56,809 nucleotides of DNA from an uncultured Elusimicrobia bacterium (GTDB lineage: Bacteria > Elusimicrobiota > Elusimicrobia > Elusimicrobiales > UBA9959), in the NCBI GenBank assembly GCA_903889965.1, contig CAISZM010000049.1, forward strand, positions 1-56,809, written 5' to 3'. The notes under the pieces were generated by a model. That model had not been told where the DNA came from. It ran no database searches and saw nothing but the letters and a program-made list of their open reading frames with translations. Shown here piece by piece: positions 42,711 to 51,584 of this stretch. Position 1 is the stretch's first letter; each line of letters begins with the position of its first letter. The position numbers were made by a program, and so were the translations under genes.

Positions 42711-43610
42711 TTAATACGGCTCGCGCTGGCAGTAGGCGTGGGTGTATACCGCGTCGTTCTTCGAGGGGTAGGCTACAAGGTCGTTGCCGATCGCTACGCC
42801 CTTTTCGAACATTCCTTTTGTTTCAGCCATGTGGTAAGTGTAGGGATACTTGCTGGCGTACGGCTTGCAGAGTTCCTTCAGGAAGCCTTCCGGGCTGCTG
42901 TTGTCTATCCTGTAAGTCCTGCCTCCGGAGCGCAGGCGCAGGGATTCGAATTTGACGATAGCCGTTTCCACTACGGGGGCCCCGCCTACGATTTCGGCGT
43001 CGCTGCCGTCCTGAAGCCTGAGGCGGAGGAGAACTGTTTCCCCGCAGCTCTTATCCTGTTTCCACACGGAGCCGTTGGGGACCAGGTATTCTATTATGTA
43101 TCCCTTGGCCGGTATCAGGTCCAGCCCCACCCCGCCGCCGCCGGTCGAGGTCCGGGTCAGGCTGTAGGAAAGTATCGCGTAACCCTGGGCTTCAAGGCTC
43201 ATTATCACTTTCCTCATTTCATCTTCCGCGTTAAATACCTTTACTCCTGAGATGACGCGCGTCGCCTTGCCGTCACCGCCGCGGTAGAACAGCCGGCTGT
43301 AAAATCCGCCCGCTATTACGGTGGTGGGGTTAACATCGGTATAACCGAGCCTTACAAAGGTTTTGGCGAGGGTGTTACCGGACGCCGCAGCTTCGGCCTC
43401 GGTGCTGAAAGGACCGGCATCATGGTAATACTGCCCCGCGGGCAGGACGGCTTTCTGTTCGGCCGCCGCGGCCGCTCCGGCCTCGGGAACCGCCGCGGAA
43501 GCCGCAACCTGCGGCCCGGCGGATAAATTAAGGTCTTCCTTGGCGGACCGCGCATTGGCTGCCGCCGCTCCTGAAACCAGCAACACCGCAATGGCTAGCA
43601 AGTGTTTCAT
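42711..43610 (-). CDS. secreted protein of unknown function
   Basis: 299 residues from the ATG at 43610, where AAGGAG and a signal peptide (MKHLLAIAVLLVSGAAAANA) coincide; longer in-frame starts lack both. An Ala/Glu-rich linker (about 28-60) precedes a domain (about 65-290) with strands such as TFVRLGYTDVNPTTVIAGGF, VKVFNAEDEMRKVIMSLEAQ and VETAIVKFESLRLRSGGRTY. Two Cys near the C-terminal half (KSCGE, ELCKP) could form a disulfide and a third lies at the end (YCQRE). The family is not recognised. Confidence 0.75.
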   Translation of the reverse strand: MKHLLAIAVLLVSGAAAANARSAKEDLNLSAGPQVAASAAVPEAGAAAAAEQKAVLPAGQYYHDAGPFSTEAEAAASGNTLAKTFVRLGYTDVNPTTVIAGGFYSRLFYRGGDGKATRVISGVKVFNAEDEMRKVIMSLEAQGYAILSYSLTRTSTGGGGVGLDLIPAKGYIIEYLVPNGSVWKQDKSCGETVLLRLRLQDGSDAEIVGGAPVVETAIVKFESLRLRSGGRTYRIDNSSPEGFLKELCKPYASKYPYTYHMAETKGMFEKGVAIGNDLVAYPSKNDAVYTHAYCQREPY

Positions 43611-43810
43611 GTTTTCTCCTTGAGCCCAATTTCTATTCTCATATTTTAACAGTCTGACGCTTTGCACGTGAGAGGCCTTCGCCCCGCAGACTGGAATCTT
43701 TCGGTCTACTCCGGGTAACGACGCGAAGATGAGTGTTTGCTCATCACCTGATTACTATAGCCGCCCGCGTTATGAAACGCCCCATTTGTTGAAGCCGGCG
43801 CCCTGGCGCC

Positions 43811-43846
43811 ATAAAAAAGCCCCGGGCCATTGCGGCCCGGGGCTTC
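43811..43846 (-). terminator. terminator of the DUF4423-like gene
   Basis: AAGCCCCGGGCC/GGCCCGGGGCTT stem; minus strand continues TTTTTTATGG. Confidence 0.85.
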
Positions 43847-43865
43847 TTACAAATCCGTCGGCTTA

Positions 43866-44720
43866 TCAGAATTTCTTCAATTCCTTTATTTCGGCCCTTA
43901 CCAGGTAAAAACCGCTGCCGGTGGTGGAGGTATGGGTGGCATAGGCATGGGAAGCGTCCACGGAATAAGACAGTGCCAGTTTATAATTCGCCATAGCGCC
44001 GGGATCCGACCGCACCAGTATCTGTCTCTCGAATAATTGTTTTCCGCGGCTTTTTTCCCAAAAGCCCTTTATCGCCCCCAGGCGCTGTCCCATGCCCTCA
44101 AGCCTGCCCGGGTACATAAAGAACTTCCCTTCATGCCGGCACTGGTACTTTCCACTCCTGTCCTTTATCACAAGCCCGCATTTAACCAGGGACTCAAGGG
44201 CCTTTTCCGCTTTCGCGGAGGATATGTTCAGCTTCTGCGCCAGTTCCGGCGCTCTCCAGGCGCTATTGTCGCTGCAAAGGGCCTCCGCGCACCAGTAAGC
44301 TTCCTCACCGGCACTGACCGCCATAAATTCATCTACGCTCATATGGACAAACACGTGCTGTCGCATCCAGCGCATGTCGTCGGCCTGCGGGGCGGCTGCC
44401 TGGACGCCGGAGAGAAGCGGGTTAAGCATGTCGTCGGCCGTGCTGCCTCCTCCCAGCAGGTCCTTAAGGTAACTCCGGATAAGTTCGCGCATCTCGCCCT
44501 GGCTGGGCATAAGGCGCAGGGCTATAAGTATCGACCGCATGGACTCCGGGCCGGGCAGGGCAAGAGCTTTTTCTACCCGTGTGTAATGGAAGAACGTGAA
44601 TGGAAAATGCCTCTTTCCTCCGTTCTTGTGATAGAATTTGTAAGGGGTGTCGAATCCCGCTGATGCCCTGGCTTTCACCAGATTAGCCGCAAAAACGCCC
44701 GATATGTTCTTTTTTTTCAT
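43866..44720 (-). CDS. TIGR02147/DUF4423-like regulator-type protein
   Basis: 284 residues. The N-terminal part (about 10-75) is a helix-rich, HTH-like region. A second winged-helix-like part (about 150-200: WRAPELAQKLNISSAKAEKA, LESLVKCGLVIKDRSGKYQC) matches the DUF4423 plan known from Fibrobacter and Bdellovibrio genomes as TIGR02147 proteins. The C-terminus (about 210-284) is beta-rich. It probably binds DNA as a transcription factor. It is divergent from alaS. Confidence 0.7.
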   Translation of the reverse strand: MKKKNISGVFAANLVKARASAGFDTPYKFYHKNGGKRHFPFTFFHYTRVEKALALPGPESMRSILIALRLMPSQGEMRELIRSYLKDLLGGGSTADDMLNPLLSGVQAAAPQADDMRWMRQHVFVHMSVDEFMAVSAGEEAYWCAEALCSDNSAWRAPELAQKLNISSAKAEKALESLVKCGLVIKDRSGKYQCRHEGKFFMYPGRLEGMGQRLGAIKGFWEKSRGKQLFERQILVRSDPGAMANYKLALSYSVDASHAYATHTSTTGSGFYLVRAEIKELKKF

Positions 44721-44884
44721 AAATCATTCCCGAGCGTTCCCCTGCAGATTTCAAGACCGGTGGTTCCTGCGCGGACCGTTGACCCTGTTTAAAGTCTAAC
44801 AAACATCTTTTGGCGCAACAAGGCTTTGCCCGTGCCGGCATGGAGCTTATGGGTTTCCAGCATATGGCACGTGCGGCATGTTTT

Positions 44885-44924
44885 GGGCGTCTGATAGGCG
44901 TAGCCGATACGGCACCAACGCATG
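44885..44924. repeat. inverted relative of the 48-bp repeat
   Basis: On the minus strand it reads TGCGTTGGTGCCGTAT...GCCTATCAGACG, close to TGCGTAGGTGCCGTAT...TGCGCATCAGACG of the tandem repeat at 25466. Both lie directly upstream of TATAAT promoters. Confidence 0.7.
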
Positions 44925-44929
44925 TTTTG

Positions 44930-44942
44930 TATAATTTATAAT
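44930..44942 (+). promoter_or_regulatory. alaS promoter, two overlapping-range TATAAT
   Basis: TATAAT at 44930-44935 and again at 44937-44942. Either puts the start about 25-32 bases before the alaS ATG. No consensus -35 is evident. Confidence 0.55.
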
Positions 44943-44974
44943 CGACCTGAAGCCGTAAAAGGACGTTCCAAGCC

Positions 44975-47623
44975 ATGCAAAGCAACCAGATACGTCAAAG
45001 TTTTCTTGATTTTTTCGCCAAGCGGGGGCATCCCGTGGTAAAGTCGAGCCCGCTGATCCCGGAGGGCGACCCCACGCTGCTTTTTACCTCCGCGGGTATG
45101 GTGCAGTTCAAGCCCTATTACCTCGGCCTCAAGAACGATATGGCGCGGGCGGCCTCCTGCCAGAAGTCCTTCCGCACCACCGACATAGACAATGTCGGCA
45201 AGACCATACGCCACCTGACTTTTTTCGAGATGCTCGGCAATTTCTCTTTCGGCGACTATTTTAAGAAAGAATCCCTGGCCTGGGGCTGGGAATTCTTCAC
45301 GAAGGAACTGGGCCTGCCGGCCGACCGCTTTTACCCCTCCATCTACGGGGGAGGGCTTGCGCCCCGGGACGAGGAAGCCCGCCTCGTCTGGGAAAATATC
45401 CTGCCCAAAAAACTTCACGCGCATATACTTGAGCTGGGAGACAAAGATAACTTCTGGTCGATGGGGGATACCGGTCCCTCAGGCCCCTGTTCCGAGATCT
45501 ACTGGGACCGCGGCGAGAAATACGACCATCCGGGCTGCGCGGGGCCGGGGGCCTGCTCCTGCGACCGCTATATAGAGGTCTGGAACCACGTTTTTACGCA
45601 GTTCAACAAACAGTCCGACGGCTCCTTTCTGCCGCTGCCGCGCAAGAACATAGACACGGGCATGGGGCTCGAGCGCCTGACCTTTATAGTTGAGGGCAAG
45701 GAATCGCCTTTCGAGACCTCGCTGTTCCAGCCCATAATCGAGGCGGCTTCAAAACTGCTTAAAACCGATTACCGGTCCTCAGATGAATCCGTTTCCGCTT
45801 TCCGCATCATCGGCGAGCACCTGCGCGCCTCGTCTTTCCTCATCTCGGAAGGCGTGATACCCTCCAACGAGGGCCGCGGCTACGTGCTGCGCCGCCTGAT
45901 ACGCCGCGCCAGCCGCTACGGCCGCATAATGGGCGCGAAGGACCCGTTCCTGCACAAGCTGACCCCCGCCGTTTACGACATTTTCAGGGACGTTTACCCC
46001 GAGGTCGAGTCGGCTTCGAAGCAGATAGCCGAAACGCTGCGCTTCGAGGAGCAGGGTTTTATAGAGACCCTTGAAACCGGGGAAAAATTCCTGGCCGATC
46101 TCGAGGATAAATATCCGAAGGGCATCCCCGGCAAGGAAGCGTTCAGCCTTTACGAGACTTACGGCTTCCCTTTCGAGCTTACGCGGGAGCTGGCGCTTAA
46201 GAAAGGCGTGCCGGTCGACGAGAAGGGGTTCAACGAGGCGCGCAAGTCCGCGCAGGGCGTGGCGAAAGCCCGCTGGAAGGATTCCGGGGAAAAGAACTCC
46301 CTTATTTTCCAGACCGCCGAGGAGAAGTTGCCCGCCACTGAGTTCAGGGGTTACGACGTGACCGAGACCGAGTCCTCCGTGATCGCCCTGATGGATTCCG
46401 CGGGCGCCCCCGCTGAAAAACTGCTTCCGGGGTCGGAAGGCTACGCCGTGCTCGATGTCACGCCCTTCTACGCGCAGTCGGGCGGTCAGGCGGGGGACAC
46501 CGGCTCTTTCTTCTTTGAAGGCCAGGAGCTGGCCGCCGTTACCGACACGCAGAAGCCGGTGGCGAAGGTCTATTTTCACGCGGTGAAGGCGCACGCGCAG
46601 CTTAAGACCGGCATGCGGGTCCTGGCGCGCGTTTCCGGCGACCGGCACCGCACCGCCTGCAACCATACAGCTACGCACGTCATCAACGCCGCGCTTAAAG
46701 TAGTATTCGGCGACACCACCCGCCAGGCGGGATCCGAAGTGGATCCTACCAGGTTCCGTTTCGACTACACCATCTCAAAGACCCCCTCCAGGGAGGAACT
46801 GGCCCGCGTGGAAGATATCGCCAACGCCGCCGTGCGCGAGGATTACCGCGTTTCCAAGGCCGAGAGGCTCCTGGCGGACGCTCAGACATTCGGCGCCACC
46901 ACGCTGCTCGGCGAGAAGTACAAGGATCCCGCGCGGTTCGTGCTGATAAACCGGGGCGGTTTTGAGGCGGCCAGGGAGCGCTACAGCCTTGAGCTCTGCG
47001 GCGGCACGCACATAGACCATACTGGAGAGCTGATAGTAATAAAGATACTCAAGGATTCCTCGGTATCCCGCGGCGTGAGGCGCATAGAAGGCGTAGCCGG
47101 CCCCGCGGCCGTGAATTATCTTTCAGGGCTCGCTAAGGTGGCCGAAACCATTTCGGCGCGTCTTTCGGTTCCTCCGCAGGACCTGCCGCTGCGAGTGGAA
47201 CAGATGCTGGAAAGCATAAAAGAGCTTAAATCAGGCAAGGCCAAGGCCGCGCGCCCCGCCCCTAAGAGCGAGGGCCGCAAGCTCCTGTCGGAAGGCATAG
47301 ACGGCTCCGGCTCGAGTTTCGTGGCCTACGACGCCGGTTCTGCGGAAATGAAAGCCCTGCGCGGGCTCGCGGACGATATAAAAAAGGACCTTAAGGCCAC
47401 CTTGCTTTTTATTTACTCGAACGCCGAGGGAAAATTCTCGTTCATAGTTACGCATACCGGGGACATAAAATCCGACTCCTCGGCCATAGCCAAGGGCGTG
47501 GCCGGGATAATAAACGGATCCGGCGGCGGCCGCAAGGATTTCGCGCAGGGGGGCGGAGAGCTTCCCGCCGATATGGCCGATTTCGAAAGGCAGCTTGTAG
47601 AGCTTGCCAAGAAACATACTTAG
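44975..47623 (+). CDS. alaS: alanyl-tRNA synthetase
   Basis: 882 residues, full length. Class II core: RQSFLDFFAKRGHPVVKSSP, FTSAGMVQFKPYYLG, GNFSFGDYFK and GMGLERLTFI. The editing domain binds zinc through H564 and H568 (NHTATH) with C675 and H679 (CGGTH). A C-terminal C-Ala domain includes GGGRKDFAQGGG. The protein charges tRNA-Ala and hydrolyses Ser- and Gly-tRNA-Ala. Expressed alone; a palindrome-rich gap follows. Confidence 0.97.
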   Translation: MQSNQIRQSFLDFFAKRGHPVVKSSPLIPEGDPTLLFTSAGMVQFKPYYLGLKNDMARAASCQKSFRTTDIDNVGKTIRHLTFFEMLGNFSFGDYFKKESLAWGWEFFTKELGLPADRFYPSIYGGGLAPRDEEARLVWENILPKKLHAHILELGDKDNFWSMGDTGPSGPCSEIYWDRGEKYDHPGCAGPGACSCDRYIEVWNHVFTQFNKQSDGSFLPLPRKNIDTGMGLERLTFIVEGKESPFETSLFQPIIEAASKLLKTDYRSSDESVSAFRIIGEHLRASSFLISEGVIPSNEGRGYVLRRLIRRASRYGRIMGAKDPFLHKLTPAVYDIFRDVYPEVESASKQIAETLRFEEQGFIETLETGEKFLADLEDKYPKGIPGKEAFSLYETYGFPFELTRELALKKGVPVDEKGFNEARKSAQGVAKARWKDSGEKNSLIFQTAEEKLPATEFRGYDVTETESSVIALMDSAGAPAEKLLPGSEGYAVLDVTPFYAQSGGQAGDTGSFFFEGQELAAVTDTQKPVAKVYFHAVKAHAQLKTGMRVLARVSGDRHRTACNHTATHVINAALKVVFGDTTRQAGSEVDPTRFRFDYTISKTPSREELARVEDIANAAVREDYRVSKAERLLADAQTFGATTLLGEKYKDPARFVLINRGGFEAARERYSLELCGGTHIDHTGELIVIKILKDSSVSRGVRRIEGVAGPAAVNYLSGLAKVAETISARLSVPPQDLPLRVEQMLESIKELKSGKAKAARPAPKSEGRKLLSEGIDGSGSSFVAYDAGSAEMKALRGLADDIKKDLKATLLFIYSNAEGKFSFIVTHTGDIKSDSSAIAKGVAGIINGSGGGRKDFAQGGGELPADMADFERQLVELAKKHT

Positions 47624-47665
47624 CCTGAATCATGCAGTTTGAGTGGATTTCATCGGTGAAATCGG

Positions 47666-47812
47666 GGAATAGGATTATTCTGCAGGATTCCCCGTCCGCC
47701 TGAGGCGGACGGGTGGAGGGCCAAGCGCTATGCGCGACAGGCCCGACAAGGTGTATGCCTCCCGAAGGGCGTCCGCTATGCGGGCGGAAAGTTGCAACTG
47801 CAACTTTCAGGC
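47666..47812. repeat. palindrome cluster between alaS and the tRNA
   Basis: CCGTCCGCC/GGCGGACGG (47692-47712), AAGCGCTATGCGC (same word as in the 48-bp repeat), CCGCTATGCGG and GAAAGTTGCA/TGCAACTTTC (47787-47808) follow each other. No coding sequence is seen from 47624 to 48045. Confidence 0.7.
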
Positions 47813-47833
47813 TAGCCGGCAGCCGCTTTTGGG

Positions 47834-47839
47834 TATAAT
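47834..47839 (+). promoter_or_regulatory. -10 element of tRNA-Arg(CCG)
   Basis: TATAAT 17 bases before the tRNA 5' end. It is on the chromosomal side of the element. Confidence 0.5.
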
Positions 47840-47856
47840 GTAAGTCGTGGTTCAGC

Positions 47857-47925
47857 GCGCCCGTGGTGAAATGGATATCACAGGAGCCTCCGAAGCTTCT
47901 AGTGCAGGTTCGATTCCTGCCGGGC
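47857..47925 (+). tRNA. tRNA-Arg(CCG), left copy with disrupted 3' end (attL)
   Basis: Identical to the complete copy at 56716 up to CGGGC, then AAGACC instead of GCACCA. The first two acceptor pairs and the CCA are lost, so it is probably not functional. Anticodon loop CTCCGAA gives anticodon CCG. Confidence 0.8.
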
Positions 47926-47936
47926 AAGACCGTTAC

Positions 47937-47973
47937 ACGTCGAGAAAACCTCAAAAATCCACACTTTAAAAGG
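47937..47973. repeat. integrase arm-type inverted repeat, left
   Basis: ACGTCGAGAAAACCTCAAAA and following bases match, inverted, the region 56672-56707 (ACGTCGAGAAACCACAAAAA on its minus strand, continuing to CTTTAAAA). Each lies just inside one att repeat. Confidence 0.7.
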
Positions 47974-48045
47974 CACTGTTAAAGCCCGAAAACGGCTTGC
48001 AATAACAGGAGCCTTGCGAATTTCCGCTTCATGGAAGGTTTTTCC

Positions 48046-49011
48046 ATGGGCGCCGTAACAATTCAAAGCTTAAAGCCTGAGGCGCTGTCCTGGGAGACAG
48101 CCTTCCGGCTCTTTAATTTGCGCTGCAGGGCGCAGAACCTCAGCGCCGGTACGTGCAGGAACTACGAGCAGACCTTCCGCCTGTTATTGCACGCCCTGGC
48201 CGCGCTGGACAGCCCCAGGCCGGCCGAGCTGACCGTCCACCACCTGCGGGCCTGTATGGAGGGCTGGAAGGCCTCCGGGCTGGCCTCAGAGACGCTGGAT
48301 AACCGCTTCCGCAACCTCCGGGCCTTCTTTAACTTCCTGCTGAAGGACGGGCTTATAATCGCAAACCCGGCCGCCGGGCTGGAACGGCCCCGGGTTGAGC
48401 GCCGGCTTATCAGGCCCTTTACCAAGGAACAGTTTGCCGCCACAATCGCGCAGATCCGCGCGAACCCGCTGGGCCTGCGGGACAAGGCCCTGCTGCTCCT
48501 GCTGGCTGATACCGGCCTCCGCATAAGCGAGGCGCTAGGGCTTAATGTGGGCGACCTCGACCTGGCCGGCAATACTGCGATAGTCATGGGCAAGGGCCGC
48601 AAGGAGCGCCGGACCTTCTGGGGGGAGACCGCGCGCCGCGCCCTGCTGGCCTGGCTGAAGGTGCGCCCGGAGGCGAAGGCCGGAGATCCTGTTTTTTGTA
48701 ACCAGTTTGGCGGCCGGCTTGTGGCGGAGGTTTTTAGCCACCGCGTAAAAGAATACACGCGGCGCGCCGGCATAGCGGCCAACCGCCTCAGCTGCCATGC
48801 CTTGCGCCATTTCTGGGCCTGCCAGTTCCTGAAGAACACTGGCGACATCGTGACGCTCTCCCGCCTACTAGGGCACACCACGCTCGCCATGTCGAAGCGC
48901 TACCTAAACCTGACGGATGATGAGGTTCTGGCGAAAGCCCGGCAGGTCGGCAGCGTGTTGGACCGCATGGGCCCACTACCGGGGGAGCGCCGGCGCGTCC
49001 GCCTTAAGTAA
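48046..49011 (+). CDS. tyrosine recombinase (integrase)
   Basis: 321 residues from the ATG at 48046, where AAGG lies about 9 bases upstream; an ATG at 48031 adds five residues without a good site. A SAM-like core-binding domain (about 15-95) precedes the catalytic domain with Arg (DTGLRISEALGL), H-x-x-R (CHALRHFWA), the later His (LLGHTTLAMSKRYL) and the nucleophile Tyr in RYLNL. All active-site residues are present. Its position beside attL and its XerC/D-like size indicate it catalyses integration at the tRNA-Arg gene. Confidence 0.95.
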   Translation: MGAVTIQSLKPEALSWETAFRLFNLRCRAQNLSAGTCRNYEQTFRLLLHALAALDSPRPAELTVHHLRACMEGWKASGLASETLDNRFRNLRAFFNFLLKDGLIIANPAAGLERPRVERRLIRPFTKEQFAATIAQIRANPLGLRDKALLLLLADTGLRISEALGLNVGDLDLAGNTAIVMGKGRKERRTFWGETARRALLAWLKVRPEAKAGDPVFCNQFGGRLVAEVFSHRVKEYTRRAGIAANRLSCHALRHFWACQFLKNTGDIVTLSRLLGHTTLAMSKRYLNLTDDEVLAKARQVGSVLDRMGPLPGERRRVRLK

Positions 49012-49138
49012 CCGCCATCCTCGACGATGCACAACTTACCCTTGGCCTCATCTGTTTATTAAGGTATAATTAAGTATAGATAAGTATATACAAGCAACAA
49101 TGCTATTTAGGACAGGGCAGGGCAAGGAGAGGATAGTT

Positions 49139-49321
49139 ATGACACCATTGCATAAGGAGTTCTATAACGTAAAGGAGCTGGCCGAAGTACTCGGGGTAAA
49201 CCCCATGACCATTCGGCGCCTGGAGCAGCGCGGGGAGTTGAAGTCTCACAGTATAGGCCGGGTCAAAAGATTCCGTCGCGAGGACATTGAGGCGTATTTG
49301 AGTAAAGCCAAGGAAAAGTAG
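49139..49321 (+). CDS. excisionase-like HTH protein
   Basis: 60 residues from the ATG at 49139 with AAGGAGAGG upstream. A MerR/excisionase-type winged helix is evident: YNVKELAEVLGVNPMTIRRL, EQRGELKSHSIGRVKRFRRE, DIEAYL. Such HTH_17 proteins act as recombination directionality factors or repressors. It is adjacent to the integrase, as usual for this role. Confidence 0.88.
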   Translation: MTPLHKEFYNVKELAEVLGVNPMTIRRLEQRGELKSHSIGRVKRFRREDIEAYLSKAKEK

Positions 49322-49365
49322 TGTTATGAAGAATGAATAAATAAGCGGGTTACGGAGGGAAAACC

Positions 49366-49788
49366 ATGAACACCACAATAACAAAAAGCAAAACGCAGAC
49401 GAGATCAAAGACGGAAAAGCGCCTGGCAATAGAGCGCGTGGTCAAGTTGTCTCAGGACGGCAACCCTGCCATTGATTATGTGATAGCGGGCAGGCTAAAT
49501 CAGCAGGTCCCACTGGAGACACATCATGGCTGCGATTACTACATAGTGAACAACAACGATTTTGCACCTTTGGTCGCAAAGGATAGCCTGCTGCGCGTTT
49601 ACACGAACATAAGTGGAGATTGTAACGATGGATATCCGCAATGCCCCCGCCTTGTGGCCCGCAACAGCCGGCTGGAGATTTGCACTTATGAGGCCAGCAA
49701 GGGCGCACAGGTTGTTGGCATGGTGGAGGAAATCAGGCGCTGGACAGTTGGGAATCCAATTATCCCGTCCTATAACCGGGAATCATAG
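49366..49788 (+). CDS. unknown element protein, weakly S24-like
   Basis: 140 residues with a CGGAGG site. The basic start (KSKTQTRSKTEKRLAIERVV) precedes a beta-rich part with NNDFAPLVAKDSLLRVYTN and a final QVVGMVEEIRRW, which loosely recall the fold of LexA-type S24 peptidases without a clear Ser/Lys dyad. A terminator follows at 49830. A regulator role is possible but the resemblance is weak. Confidence 0.5.
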   Translation: MNTTITKSKTQTRSKTEKRLAIERVVKLSQDGNPAIDYVIAGRLNQQVPLETHHGCDYYIVNNNDFAPLVAKDSLLRVYTNISGDCNDGYPQCPRLVARNSRLEICTYEASKGAQVVGMVEEIRRWTVGNPIIPSYNRES

Positions 49789-49829
49789 TAGAATATCGCC
49801 AACACAGCGTCCGCCAGCGCTTACAGATC

Positions 49830-49866
49830 GGGCCGTTCTCCTGGCGGAGGGCGGCCCCCTGTTTTT
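49830..49866 (+). terminator. intrinsic terminator
   Basis: GGGCCG/CGGCCC stem followed by CCTGTTTTT; it ends the integrase-side transcription unit. Confidence 0.7.
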
Positions 49867-49969
49867 AGATAACTGGGGGGGATATGGGGTGTGTTTTCTA
49901 CAGTAAAAACATATCAAGACCGCACCCCGGCTCTGTACATGCGGTGCCAGAATAAACATAAGGGGTTTT

Positions 49970-50713
49970 ATGAAGCAAAGTGAAACGGAAAGAAAACATG
50001 CCCCGATTGCCAACGGGCTTTATCAGCGGCATGCAGAGGTCTATCTAGCCCCCGTGAAAGCTCCCGACCGCAAGTTGACATATATAATGAATGTTGCGGC
50101 GTTCGAGAAGTTTGTTGAAGAGATAAAAAAAATAGCTACCCGCGCCGAAATAGTTTTTAAATATTGTTCCCATCGTGAGCTGAATACTTCCATGGGCGCG
50201 AAAGTGAAATATAAATATGAGATCGGGCTGGGTTACAATGAACAGGGGCGGATAAACTTTGCTGAATTTGCGCATGCAGTTGACCCTAAAAACACGGCAG
50301 CCCGCTTAGCATTTATTCAAGATTATGAGGAACTACGTGAGCGTTATAGGCATTTTTTTAGTCTTGTGACAATACAGCACGACGGGCACGAATATTTTAA
50401 CCTCGAATTTTATCCTCGCAAGAAAGGCCCTCGGCAACAGCTTTTTACCTCTTTTGTAAATGCTCTGTTCACTATACATGGGATAGTGCGTCTTAAAATA
50501 GGCAGGGATACAAAGACTGCCGCTTTAAGCCCGGAAGAGTGGGAGATAATAAAGAAACTGCGTAGTAAGAGTAGAGGTACTGAGAGTGGCAGCAATAGGT
50601 TTTGTGCTGAGGAAATCCGCCTGCGCAGGAAAACCGGCCCAAAGAAAGAGCCCGCCCTGCGGCAGGCCATTTACCGGGAAGAACGCCGCAGAAAAAAAAC
50701 CAGCCAGTTTTAG
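49970..50713 (+). CDS. unknown basic element protein
   Basis: 247 residues, AAGGGG site before the ATG. The N-terminal part (about 10-170) is a mixed alpha/beta region (YLAPVKAPDRKLTYIMNVAA, YEIGLGYNEQGRINFAEFAH). The C-terminal 60 residues are strongly basic (RLRRKTGPKKEPALRQAIYR), suggesting nucleic-acid binding. No family recognised. AT-richer than the integrase. A GGGGCC hairpin follows near 50743-50767 but with few T. Confidence 0.55.
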   Translation: MKQSETERKHAPIANGLYQRHAEVYLAPVKAPDRKLTYIMNVAAFEKFVEEIKKIATRAEIVFKYCSHRELNTSMGAKVKYKYEIGLGYNEQGRINFAEFAHAVDPKNTAARLAFIQDYEELRERYRHFFSLVTIQHDGHEYFNLEFYPRKKGPRQQLFTSFVNALFTIHGIVRLKIGRDTKTAALSPEEWEIIKKLRSKSRGTESGSNRFCAEEIRLRRKTGPKKEPALRQAIYREERRRKKTSQF

Positions 50714-50847
50714 TCATCCTCAAGGAAAAATAAAACATATTTAGGGGCCTCTGTTATAGGGGCCCCTTATCTGTCAGAGGGGCATAATGGCCCTTCATGT
50801 AGACTGTTTCTGTAGCCAGGGAAAATACTTGGCAAGGAGGCAGAAAA

Positions 50848-51045
50848 ATGAAGGTTTCTATTCGTATAGCAGCGCAGGAGTTTGATATATCTGAGCGCAC
50901 GCTAGACAAGTGGGCTAAGAGTGGCCGTATTAAGTTTGAACGGAGCGCCGGCGGATGGCGGCTCTTTGATGTTGCCGAGATATCCAGAGTTAAAGCACAA
51001 GCAGCTGTCGCGCACGCGACCTGTCAAAACAAGACAAAACAATAA
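50848..51045 (+). CDS. small MerR-like HTH protein
   Basis: 65 residues with a strong AAGGAGG site. One helix-turn-helix (IRIAAQEFDISERTLDKWAK, SGRIKFERSAGGWRLFDVAE) is followed by a polar tail ending KTKQ. It is the first gene of the tape-measure unit and the likely local regulator. It starts 12 bases before the next gene. Confidence 0.75.
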   Translation: MKVSIRIAAQEFDISERTLDKWAKSGRIKFERSAGGWRLFDVAEISRVKAQAAVAHATCQNKTKQ

Positions 51046-51057
51046 CGGAGGAAAAAA

Positions 51058-51456
51058 ATGAACGACATAGAAACTATTAAAGCAATAAATCAGGACGCGA
51101 TTCTGGTAAAGCTGTCTGCAGGGGACTACACAGTAAACCCCCTCACTGTGCGGCGCTGTTCTTCGCTGGTCGTATTACTTAAAGAGGTTCAGGGAGACCT
51201 GGCGAAGCTTAGTGACATTGGCAGCCCCGACTTCCAGCAGGCCGCAACGAATGCGCTGATGGCCGCGGGCGAGAACATGCCGCGCGCCCTCGCCCTGTTT
51301 GCAGGAAATGAAGAGTTAGGCAAACTCGAAGACATCAGCCTGCTAGACCTATCGGCCGTCGTGTTGGCCGGAGCGAAAGTGAACAAGGCCTCTTCTTTGT
51401 TTTCAAGTTTTCGCCAGGCGATGGAAACATATAACGGGAAAGCGGACCAGAAATAG
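51058..51456 (+). CDS. small protein upstream of the tape measure, possible tail chaperone
   Basis: 132 residues with a GGAGG site. Helical protein: TIKAINQDAILVKLSAGDYT, RRCSSLVVLLKEVQGDLAKL, QQAATNALMAAGENMPRALA. Phage tail assembly chaperones lie just before the tape-measure gene and have this size, which is the only ground for the suggestion. No frameshift extension is obvious. Confidence 0.5.
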   Translation: MNDIETIKAINQDAILVKLSAGDYTVNPLTVRRCSSLVVLLKEVQGDLAKLSDIGSPDFQQAATNALMAAGENMPRALALFAGNEELGKLEDISLLDLSAVVLAGAKVNKASSLFSSFRQAMETYNGKADQK

Positions 51457-51584
51457 AAGACGCGCGCCCTCGCTTGGGTAAACTAGACGCAACTGCGGGC
51501 TGTGAGCTTTCAGTCGCCTTAAGCCCCAAGCCGAGGGATGCGCGGACTGAGGAGAATGGGTTTAAAACCCGGAGGTAAATAAAA

